This document shows positions 6,457 to 12,180 of a DNA stretch of 23,512 nucleotides, one piece after another. The DNA comes from a virus: the IMG/VR virus record IMGVR_UViG_3300020187_000223, positions 1 through 23,512 of that record. One strand, written 5' to 3'. The position numbers were made by a program, and so were the translations under genes. Positions within the stretch are counted from its first letter, which is position 1. Every line of letters begins with the position of its first letter. The notes beneath the pieces were generated by a model that did not search any database, was not told the DNA's origin, and saw nothing but the letters and a program-made list of their open reading frames with translations.

Positions 6457-6668
6457 GATTTTATTATTAGGTTGGTTGATGTGTTTTTCTTAAGCCACAT
6501 GGTGCGCACCACTAGCTTGTTGTTGTTGAGCTGGCTCATCATTCGTTTGAATGTTTCCCAGTCTGGCTTTGGATCGCTTAGGCTCTCCCAGTCTTTCATT
6601 CGTTCTTTGGCTGTCATAGTTAGGTGCGGTTTTACTGATCCGCAAACAGCTTGGTTGATATTGTCCAT
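6453..6668 (-). CDS. Small hypothetical protein
   Basis: A 71-residue, mildly basic helical protein (MDNINQAVCGSVKPH...) with a Trp/Asp/Pro-containing middle (KDWESLSDPKPDWETFKRMM). No recognised domain. The ATG sits 14 bp after the stop of the cell-wall hydrolase gene, and the stop overlaps the next start as ATGA. The arrangement supports a real gene. Its proximity to the hydrolase gives no firm functional hint. Confidence 0.62.
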   Translation of the reverse strand: MDNINQAVCGSVKPHLTMTAKERMKDWESLSDPKPDWETFKRMMSQLNNNKLVVRTMWLKKNTSTNLIIKS

Positions 6669-6682
6669 AGTAGCTAGGCTAG

Positions 6683-7120
6683 CTATCTATAGAAGATGTG
6701 GCGACCGATCACGATGGTCACCTTCATTGACTTGTTCCAGTATGGATCGCAGTAATCTGCATGGTAGTGATCTGCTCCGTGTGTTAGGTTGGTTGGCTCG
6801 GATGCAACTATCATGCATGCCTCCGCCCACCTTGGATGCCTCTGTGCTATAGCTAGCTTGGTAGCTAGGTTGCCAGAGTTCCAGCATGAGAATTGATAGG
6901 GTTGCAAGCACACCTGTGCCGCAGAAAGGTTGCGCTTAGCTGATCGATTGATGATCACCTCATGCACAGCCTGCATTGACCCATCAGCATACTCACCACC
7001 AGCCTCTAAAATGAGGGTAGTGGCGATGATGTCCGATGGCGTTTGACCACTGCTCACCACCACAAAGGCGATGAGCATGATCACGATGTACGTTATTACC
7101 TCAAGTGTTCTATAGTGCAT
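6683..7120 (-). CDS. SleB/CwlJ-type cell-wall hydrolase with N-terminal membrane anchor
   Basis: A 145-residue protein from the ATG at 7120, which has an AAGGA site 8 bp upstream; a GTG at 7144 would add eight residues. Residues 8-24 (VITYIVIMLIAFVVVSS) form a membrane anchor or signal-arrest segment. The rest matches the Hydrolase_2 (SleB) family: TLILEAGGEYADG with the candidate catalytic Glu39, AVHEVIINR (51-59), LQPYQFSCWN (72-81), GADHYH (115-120) and the closing IGRHIFYR. These enzymes cleave peptidoglycan glycan strands, so it is the best endolysin candidate here. The anchor suggests export by the host Sec system rather than a holin. It sits in the early-side leftward operon, far from the structural genes. 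Confidence 0.85.
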   Translation of the reverse strand: MHYRTLEVITYIVIMLIAFVVVSSGQTPSDIIATTLILEAGGEYADGSMQAVHEVIINRSAKRNLSAAQVCLQPYQFSCWNSGNLATKLAIAQRHPRWAEACMIVASEPTNLTHGADHYHADYCDPYWNKSMKVTIVIGRHIFYR

Positions 7121-7124
7121 AATA

Positions 7125-8630
7125 TTAGTCCTTGAGGATTTCACGCATTAGGCGCTGAGCTAGCTCGTTGGCATCACAGGCGATAACGCTGCGACCGAAG
7201 TGCTTATCCATGCGTTTGCGACCAGAGCTCAGCAGACTTGGGAAGGGCTCGATGTAGGTAGCGATGGCGTTGATGCCCATGTTGCGATATGCTTGGGTAT
7301 CAATGTCGTTATCACGTAGGTAGCTATCGGTGAAGACAACCGTTGTGGTGGATGCCTTGATCTTGGCTAGGTGCGTCTTCATGCATGCCATGATTCCCTC
7401 ACCATTGCCAGATGGGTAGAGATCATTGACCCACTTGTCTGCGTCATCCTTCTTCACCACATAGCTCTTACACTTATGGCTGAATGAGCACGACAGGATT
7501 AGGTTGAGATCAATCATCTGCTTGCGAGCTAGCTCACGGAAAGCCAGTACGAACTCACGACCACCATTGATCGCCCATGGATCACGCATGGAGCCACTCA
7601 TGTCAACGATCATGGTCACACTGCGCTTGCCATTGCTGCGCTTGCGATTGACGAATGCACGATCACTGCCACACATGGCTGCGTTGGCATGTAAGCGTGT
7701 ACCATTGCAAGACAGGCGATTGCGAGTAGTCCGAGCGGATTGCACGATGTTCTTCATGCAGCGTGCGATGCGTGTGATTTGCTGCTTATTGATGGGCATC
7801 TCATTTTTGAACCACTCATACTTTCTAAGGTGCTCGGAGTCTGCCTTCATCTTGTCCAGACCAGTGGGTGCGATGGTTGGCTGGCTCTTCTCCTTGCTCT
7901 TCTCATCCGTGCTACCATTGACCATTGCATCCGCATACTTCGGATCAATCTCTTCTCCGAAGATCGCCACCCACTCCTTCACGATGGGTATCAAGCACTG
8001 GCTGGTGTGCGCTCGGCATGCTCTGCGATAGAATTTAAGGATCAGTAGGCGAGTGACGCGCTCTTTGCCAGCTTCAAGAATCTTCTCAGTCCCAGTCCAC
8101 CTTGGCACGTATGCGCTTGCTTGCTTCTTGATGCCAGCTTCATTGGTTTTGATTGCCCATAGTAGAGCAGATGCGCTGCTGTATGCTGCGTCTACATCTT
8201 GGTAGTTAGTCCATCTGAATGCACCATCACCATCCTTGCGTGTGGCACTTGCGTATTCGATGCGGATGTCCTCAAAGAGATTCCACAGGCGAAATGGCAG
8301 GGACTCAGACCTAAGCTCCTTAGCTACAGCATCATCTCTGCACGTTAGCAATCCGTGCTCTGTCTCATGTCGAATGACCACCTCGATGAACTTCTTCATC
8401 TTGGCATCGTTTGACTTGGTATCTGCATTGCAGATGGTATCCAGTTGCGTGCCCACCTTGATGATGTGCTTGTCACTCTCGAATGACCAGCACGCTGTTG
8501 GCACACTGGCATCGATGCCGATGTCGCAGGATTTACCTGTTGTCTTCACCATGCGAGTGATAACTCCACCCTTCTGTTTTCCTACGATGTTTCGTCTGCA
8601 TGTGCTTATCGCTTTTTTGATTATGTTCAT
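7125..8630 (-). CDS. CobT-like von Willebrand A domain protein with HExxH motif
   Basis: A 501-residue protein. The C-terminal vWA domain starts near residue 336 with the metal-ion-dependent adhesion motif D343-M-S345-G-S347, followed by the second acidic site in VVFTDSYL (Asp435). The N-terminal region contains HETEH (88-92), an HExxH pattern, and LFEDIRIE (118-125), as in metallopeptidase-like N-termini of some vWA proteins; CobT has a similar acidic helix. Residues 240-262 are a charged, likely flexible linker. The gene follows the AAA+ gene by 39 bp. MoxR-type ATPase plus vWA pairs normally act as chaperone machines that load or remodel a target (RavA-ViaA, NorQ-NorD, CobS-CobT). Phage copies are often labelled cobT, but no cobalamin gene is present here and a role in cobalt insertion is not supported. 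Confidence 0.82.
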   Translation of the reverse strand: MNIIKKAISTCRRNIVGKQKGGVITRMVKTTGKSCDIGIDASVPTACWSFESDKHIIKVGTQLDTICNADTKSNDAKMKKFIEVVIRHETEHGLLTCRDDAVAKELRSESLPFRLWNLFEDIRIEYASATRKDGDGAFRWTNYQDVDAAYSSASALLWAIKTNEAGIKKQASAYVPRWTGTEKILEAGKERVTRLLILKFYRRACRAHTSQCLIPIVKEWVAIFGEEIDPKYADAMVNGSTDEKSKEKSQPTIAPTGLDKMKADSEHLRKYEWFKNEMPINKQQITRIARCMKNIVQSARTTRNRLSCNGTRLHANAAMCGSDRAFVNRKRSNGKRSVTMIVDMSGSMRDPWAINGGREFVLAFRELARKQMIDLNLILSCSFSHKCKSYVVKKDDADKWVNDLYPSGNGEGIMACMKTHLAKIKASTTTVVFTDSYLRDNDIDTQAYRNMGINAIATYIEPFPSLLSSGRKRMDKHFGRSVIACDANELAQRLMREILKD

Positions 8631-8669
8631 AATATTGTATATCTCTTGAGTTGTTAGTTAATTACTGAG

Positions 8670-9971
8670 TTATGCTAGTATGCTGGCGATCTCTGCCACA
8701 CCATTGATGGAGTCCTGTGTGATGTCACCTGTGTCTGAGTCCCATGCTTTGAGACCATCCAGACCATTGGCACACATCCACATGAGCACGCTGGAGGCGG
8801 TGTTATCGGTGCTGTGTGTGCACGCTGTCTCAAGATTGCGGATGTCCAGAGCTGTGAGTATCTGACCAGTGGCTTTCATCTGGCGACTGCGCTCCATTGC
8901 CATTGCGAATCGACCACCCAGATCAGCAGCATCAGCGATACTGAACTTGGTAGCTACGCTGGTAGCTATGTTGGCTACCATGACTGGATCGAACTGCACG
9001 TGCTTGAATAAGAAGCGTGATCTGAATGCCTCTGGTGGTATCACTTCGCACAAGTTGGTTGCGCAGATGATATGCAGATTGTCCATAGCACATGTCAGCG
9101 TTTCGAGCACACCTTTGTCGTTGTGTTTGGTCGTTAGCTTGTAGCGCTTGATACCATCCGCATCTGGCTGGGGCGCTAGGAAATCCAGCATCTTCTCCAT
9201 GACCTTGGGCGATAGGCGAAAGACTTCATCCATGAAGAACAGCACACTCTCACCTTTACTGGCTAATCGTACAGCGTTAGCTAGCTTGCCATCTGATACG
9301 ATGAAACCGTTGCCATCTTCTCTGGGCGTTGCACCACCGATGATCTCATGCCATTCGTCCATGTCATCAGAGCAGCCATGTGTAATGCAGTGATCGTAGG
9401 ACTGTCCCAGCAGTGAGATGCTGTAGCTTTTACCGTAGCTAGGTGGCGCTGAGATGCACACCTTGGTAGGATTCGCTGATCCGCTATTGTAGAATGGCTG
9501 GATCAATTCCAATATGGGATTATTGCCAGATGCCACAGCCACAGCCAAGGGTAGTCTGCTGGATGTCCCACCCTTCATTGCATCTGCGATCTTGTCCAGT
9601 GTGTCAGCCAGTGGAGCCAGTGCATCCACTTGGTTTTGCATCTTCTCTATGCTTGGCGACACATCGTTAGCAATTGCCTCCTGCACTACATCCCGTACTT
9701 CGTCCATGTTTATGGATGAGCCACCACCCAGTGCATCTTGAATGGCTTTTAGCTGCTTCTCGGCTGGTGTCATGGCATATTGGTGGGGCACTGCTGCTGG
9801 TGCTGGTGTGCCGAGGATAGCCATTGGATCGCCACCCACTTGCTCCACCCATGACTTGAGTTGTGCTTGAGATGCATCAGCGATCTGGCGACCAGTGATT
9901 CCCAGCGTGATGCTTGCGTTGTTTGTTTTGCTTGTTAGGTACTGGCGTAGTTTAGTGTTGTTGTTCTTCAT
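8670..9971 (-). CDS. MoxR/CobS-type AAA+ ATPase
   Basis: A 433-residue ATPase. Residues 1-140 form a phage-specific, mostly helical N-terminal region with a Pro/Ala-rich linker (54-62) and a probable coiled segment (91-132). The AAA+ core follows: Walker A APPSYGKS (175-182), Walker B VLFFMDEV (243-250, Asp248-Glu249), sensor-1 IICATN (301-306) and an arginine-finger-like FRSRF (315-319). The pattern fits the MoxR branch that includes CobS, which is common in phages. It would form a ring that powers the vWA partner encoded next in the operon. Its ATG is the first start downstream of the 1-kb non-coding gap, so its transcript probably begins there. The cellular or viral target is unknown. Confidence 0.87.
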   Translation of the reverse strand: MKNNNTKLRQYLTSKTNNASITLGITGRQIADASQAQLKSWVEQVGGDPMAILGTPAPAAVPHQYAMTPAEKQLKAIQDALGGGSSINMDEVRDVVQEAIANDVSPSIEKMQNQVDALAPLADTLDKIADAMKGGTSSRLPLAVAVASGNNPILELIQPFYNSGSANPTKVCISAPPSYGKSYSISLLGQSYDHCITHGCSDDMDEWHEIIGGATPREDGNGFIVSDGKLANAVRLASKGESVLFFMDEVFRLSPKVMEKMLDFLAPQPDADGIKRYKLTTKHNDKGVLETLTCAMDNLHIICATNLCEVIPPEAFRSRFLFKHVQFDPVMVANIATSVATKFSIADAADLGGRFAMAMERSRQMKATGQILTALDIRNLETACTHSTDNTASSVLMWMCANGLDGLKAWDSDTGDITQDSINGVAEIASILA

Positions 9972-10159
9972 ATCGTATTTCTCTATGTGGTATTGTTAGT
10001 TGGCTAGATCATCAGACCAGTGGAGCCACCCTACTGATTACGCATCTCCGAATGCGTTTCACTATTAGTCGATGGCTTCCAACACCATCCTCCGTGCTTT
10101 GCTGGTCATGGCTGGATGTGGTCATGGCTTACTCAGCTAGACATCCGCTTCTCAGCGCT

Positions 10160-10191
10160 GCACTTCTCAATCGGAACTCGCATTTCTCAAT
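10160..10191. repeat. Pair of 12-bp direct repeats spaced 20 bp
   Basis: GCACTTCTCAAT (10160-10171) and GCATTTCTCAAT (10180-10191) differ at one base and are spaced by exactly 20 bp, about two helical turns. A third partial copy, CTTCTCA, begins at 10148. The arrangement is typical of binding sites for a DNA-binding protein on one face of the helix. Which protein is unknown. Confidence 0.4.
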
Positions 10192-10273
10192 GGTCAAAGT
10201 TGGATTTTCGTTTTCCCGATCACTCGGTGGGATGCACGATATCCCATGGAACAGAGCAGCGTGAGCCACCCTC

Positions 10274-10295
10274 GATTGTCACCTTAATGACAATC
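10274..10295. promoter_or_regulatory. Perfect 8-bp inverted repeat, probable operator
   Basis: GATTGTCA and TGACAATC are separated by CCTTAA. The dyad is perfect over 8 bp per arm, with no following T run, so it looks more like a repressor operator than a terminator. It lies about 300 bp upstream of the AAA+ gene, close after the direct repeat GAGCCACCCT. Confidence 0.45.
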
Positions 10296-10465
10296 TATAA
10301 CTTAAAGAACAGACTGCATTCAATCAGTTGTAGCTAGCTATGGCGATGTTTATTTTCATTTATTTTAGGTGGCTCGGAGCCCAGTGTCAGAGCGCCATGG
10401 ATCGAATGCAGAGTTAAAGAGCCAGTTATATCGAGCCCAAACTGCTGGCAAATTGACACCATAAA

Positions 10466-10513
10466 GACAGGTAGATAGGTAGGTAGGTAGACAGGTAGAT
10501 AGGTAGATAGGTT
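10466..10513. repeat. GGTA/GATA microsatellite, two 24-bp copies
   Basis: Two tandem 24-bp copies (10466-10489 and 10490-10513) match at 22 positions. Each begins GACAGGTAGATAGGTAG and is itself made of four-base GGTA and GATA units. The minus-strand translation (Thr-Tyr-Leu-Pro repeats) is a by-product. Slippage-prone repeats of this kind are uncommon in compact phage genomes. Confidence 0.75.
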
Positions 10514-10735
10514 GGTATAAGTAGATACAATCCATTTCCACTGCGCTAAGGATAAACCACACTCATAAGGATAGACACAGCTATATACAGGCAAAACACG
10601 GAAGTAATCACGTAGCATATGTAGCTAGCTACGTACCATGAGGATGTCCATAGTATTGGTATACAACGAATTAGGGTAGATAGGCGTACGGTGCACGGTG
10701 CGCGGACGGCAGGTGTCGCCCAGTGCCACAGCAAT

Positions 10736-10788
10736 AGGGGAGGAGGGGGTCTGTTTTTTCTTTCTTCTTTTTTATTATATATATATAA
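10736..10788. other. G-rich, pyrimidine and AT-rich segment (possible unwinding element)
   Basis: In order: a G-rich run (GGGGAGGAGGGGG, 10737-10749), a pyrimidine tract (TTTTTTCTTTCTTCTTTTTT, 10754-10773) and an alternating AT stretch (ATTATATATATATAA, 10774-10788). Easily melted AT-rich DNA about 125 bp from an iteron array is the arrangement of many replication origins. The G-run and purine/pyrimidine asymmetry could also form unusual DNA structures. No gene or convincing terminator covers it. Confidence 0.4.
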
Positions 10789-10897
10789 GACACCCCACAA
10801 AAAAATTCAAAATCCATGCGCCCGTAAAGACCTTGACATCCAGAGTAATATAGCACTCACTGAGGAAATGACGACCCTCCTTATTTCTATATTGTAT

Positions 10898-10979
10898 GTA
10901 TACTGGTATAGGTGTTGCAAATTTGCAATGGGTTATTGCAAAATTGCAATAGGGTCCTGTTGCAAAAATGAAATAGGGT
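10898..10979. repeat. Iteron-like array: palindrome plus three TTGCA-type repeats
   Basis: The array begins with the palindrome TATAC-TG-GTATA (10899-10910). Three direct repeats of about 22 bp follow at 10913-10933, 10934-10955 and 10958-10979, each with TTGCAAA, a second TTGCAA-like half (degenerate in the third copy) and ending in TGGGT or TAGGGT. The first contains the perfect dyad TTGCAAATTTGCAA (10915-10928). The first 22 bp are identical to 5117-5138. The array ends 11 bp before the ATG at 10991, so a bound protein would also control the rightward module. Confidence 0.75.
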
Positions 10980-10990
10980 ACACTAGCTAA

Positions 10991-11548
10991 ATGGATAATA
11001 AGGAAGAGAAAGACGCACTGATGCAAAGCATCTCCTTGGCTATTGTGGAGATCCAGAAGGATAAGGAAGTGCACAAGACCAAGAGCCTAAGTCGGCATAA
11101 CCCAGAGAAGGTTGCTAGGATTCTATACCTGCACGCACTGGGTTGCTCTCAGACTAATATGATCCGCAAGCACGGTATCTCTAGGAGTACCATTGTACAG
11201 GTGCTAGTGGATTACTCGGATCACACGAACTCCTTTAGGGAGCTAGGGGGACAGCTTTCCGCTAGGAGTTACGTCAACCTAGAGTCCCTAGAGGAGGATG
11301 TCATTGATGGCCTAAGAGTAAAGCTCGACAATGGGTATGAGCCAGAGTTCAAGGACCTAAAGGAGATTTCAATTGCCAAGGCAAACTCCCAGAGACAAGC
11401 AATGACAGCCAGAGGCGAGGCATCCCACGTAGTGGATGTGAAGCAGGTGTATACAATGGATGACTTCAACGATACCCTGAGTGCCGCTAGGGATCGCATA
11501 CAGGAGCTAAAGCAAGCGGATGTAATTGATGTAGCGAAGATACGTTAA
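10991..11548 (+). CDS. HTH protein, putative small terminase subunit
   Basis: A 185-residue protein with a helix-turn-helix at about residues 42-74 (ILYLHALGCSQTNMIRKHG, then ISRSTIVQVLVDY), a helical middle and a C-terminal segment (MDDFNDTLSAARDRIQELKQ) that could be a coiled coil. Length, domain order and position as the first gene of the packaging module fit a small terminase, which recognises phage DNA and recruits the large subunit. No diagnostic terminase motif is seen, so a transcription regulator acting on the adjacent TTGCA repeats is the main alternative. No Shine-Dalgarno sequence precedes the ATG. Confidence 0.55.
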   Translation: MDNKEEKDALMQSISLAIVEIQKDKEVHKTKSLSRHNPEKVARILYLHALGCSQTNMIRKHGISRSTIVQVLVDYSDHTNSFRELGGQLSARSYVNLESLEEDVIDGLRVKLDNGYEPEFKDLKEISIAKANSQRQAMTARGEASHVVDVKQVYTMDDFNDTLSAARDRIQELKQADVIDVAKIR

Positions 11549-11585
11549 AAGAAATGTGCTTACATTTTTTAATTCCATAAACATT

Positions 11586-11813
11586 ATGAACACGCAAATA
11601 ACAGACCAAGAAGAATGGGAAATAACCACGGACTACTGGATCCAGCTAACCCTCAACAAGTACAAGGGGTATGACATCAATGACCTAACCCAAGTATTTA
11701 TGCGGGGGCCCTTCGCTGGCTGGAGTGAACGCATGGTGCTGGAGTTAGCAATGAATATGGATGACGCAAATAACAAAGTACCCAGACATAAAAGACATGA
11801 AGATAACAATTGA
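11586..11813 (+). CDS. Small hypothetical protein
   Basis: A 75-residue acidic protein from the ATG at 11586 (MNTQITDQEEWEITTDYW), chosen over a GTG at 11556 because of its A-rich leader (CCATAAACATT). It has Trp-containing helices (FMRGPFAGWSERMVLEL) and a basic tail (RHKRHEDNN). No family recognised. It opens a run of four tiny overlapping genes between the putative small and the large terminase. Confidence 0.6.
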   Translation: MNTQITDQEEWEITTDYWIQLTLNKYKGYDINDLTQVFMRGPFAGWSERMVLELAMNMDDANNKVPRHKRHEDNN

Positions 11814-11982
11814 ACAACACGAAGAAATTATTTCGCTCAGCACTCAGGGTGATGATCTAACTACGGATGAAATTGCAGAATTGATGTCCCGTATGTGCCA
11901 CGCCTTGGGGTATCACCCACAGAGCACAGGTGAAGCATTCTATCAAGTTGGTAACAATATAGTCGAAGCAGATGAGCACTAA
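11797..11982 (+). CDS. Small hypothetical acidic protein
   Basis: A 61-residue protein from the ATG at 11797 (MKITIEQHEEIISLS), with an A-rich leader. The ATG at 11761 in the same frame would add 12 residues and lengthen the overlap with the previous gene from 17 to 53 bp. Mostly helical and acidic, with a CHALGYHPQSTGEAFYQ segment in the second half. No domain recognised. Confidence 0.55.
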   Translation: MKITIEQHEEIISLSTQGDDLTTDEIAELMSRMCHALGYHPQSTGEAFYQVGNNIVEADEH

Positions 11983-12091
11983 GGGAAGCGGTCCACGCAA
12001 GGGACACAATCAAGAGAAGCAGCGTAAGAACTACGATGATATCGATTGGTCAAAAAAAACCAAGTCAAAGAAAACCAAGCCCAAATCATGA
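11972..12091 (+). CDS. 39-residue basic protein
   Basis: The ATG at 11972 overlaps the end of the previous gene by 11 bp. The protein, MSTKGSGPRKGHNQEKQRKN then YDDIDWSKK and a Lys/Thr tail, is strongly basic with an acidic-aromatic centre. Tiny proteins of this make-up are seen near terminase genes in other phages by general impression only. Overlap with the next start (ATGA) supports translation. Confidence 0.5.
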   Translation: MSTKGSGPRKGHNQEKQRKNYDDIDWSKKTKSKKTKPKS

Positions 12092-12177
12092 ATAACATTA
12101 TATTTTATTTTACAGTTGCAGCCTTCTGGTTCCTTTGCTCCATCGCATCCCTAATTCTCCTAGTGGATTCATTTTAG
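12088..12177 (+). CDS. 29-residue single-span membrane peptide
   Basis: The ATG at 12088 overlaps the stop of the basic protein (ATGA). The frame encodes a peptide that is almost entirely one hydrophobic segment, residues 4-26 (IIFYFTVAAFWFLC, then SIASLILLV), with a short polar end. It ends 3 bp before the large terminase. It is much shorter than known holins, though a regulatory or holin-like role cannot be excluded. The coupled start is the main evidence that it is real. Confidence 0.5.
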   Translation: MNNIIFYFTVAAFWFLCSIASLILLVDSF

Positions 12178-12180
12178 ATA

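Larger units (their letters stand above)
9972..10990. other. 1-kb divergent region without convincing genes
   Basis: This gap separates the leftward and rightward gene sets and must hold the outward promoters. Six-frame reading gives only short, low-complexity or compositionally odd frames that I reject. What is visible: dyads at 10040-10057, 10228-10246 and 10274-10295; a direct repeat GAGCCACCCT at 10023 and 10263 with its 8-bp core inverted at 10368-10375; operator-like repeats at 10160-10191; a GGTA/GATA microsatellite at 10466-10513; a G-rich, pyrimidine-rich and AT-rich series at 10736-10788; and three TTGCA-type iterons at 10913-10979. No promoter of standard form could be fixed. The whole fits an origin and/or control region. 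Confidence 0.6.

Noticed and set aside
7125-9971. Naming the ATPase and vWA genes cobS and cobT
   Set aside because: The similarity is at the level of MoxR-type ATPase and vWA families. Nothing nearby concerns cobalamin, so the symbols would imply an unsupported function.
10052-10264. Plus-strand 70-residue frame in the divergent region
   Set aside because: Ser/Trp/His-rich without a leader or neighbours on that side, and it crosses the hairpins. Judged to be chance.
10453-10458. TTGACA box, and another at 10832, as plus-strand promoters
   Set aside because: No acceptable -10 hexamer lies 16-18 bp downstream of either.
10334-10618. Minus-strand frame with Thr-Tyr-Leu-Pro repeats
   Set aside because: It is a translation of the GGTA/GATA microsatellite and has no plausible protein character on either side.
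10913-10979. CRISPR array
   Set aside because: The repeats are directly adjacent, with no unique spacers, and there are only three. They are iteron or operator type.
10691-10990. Plus-strand frame across the G-rich, AT-rich and iteron DNA
   Set aside because: Composition follows the odd DNA (Gly run, Phe/Leu/Tyr run, Cys-rich end). It crosses the iterons and ends against the next ATG, so it is not protein-like.
10775-11074. Minus-strand frame containing CKFATPIPVY, similar to the tail of the initiator-like protein
   Set aside because: The likeness comes from shared iteron DNA. The frame would start inside the plus-strand gene at 10991 and its remainder is low complexity, so it is not called a gene or pseudogene.
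11552-11571. Short AAATGT-GCTT-ACATTT hairpin followed by T after the putative small terminase
   Set aside because: The stem is six mostly A-T pairs and too weak to call a terminator with confidence.
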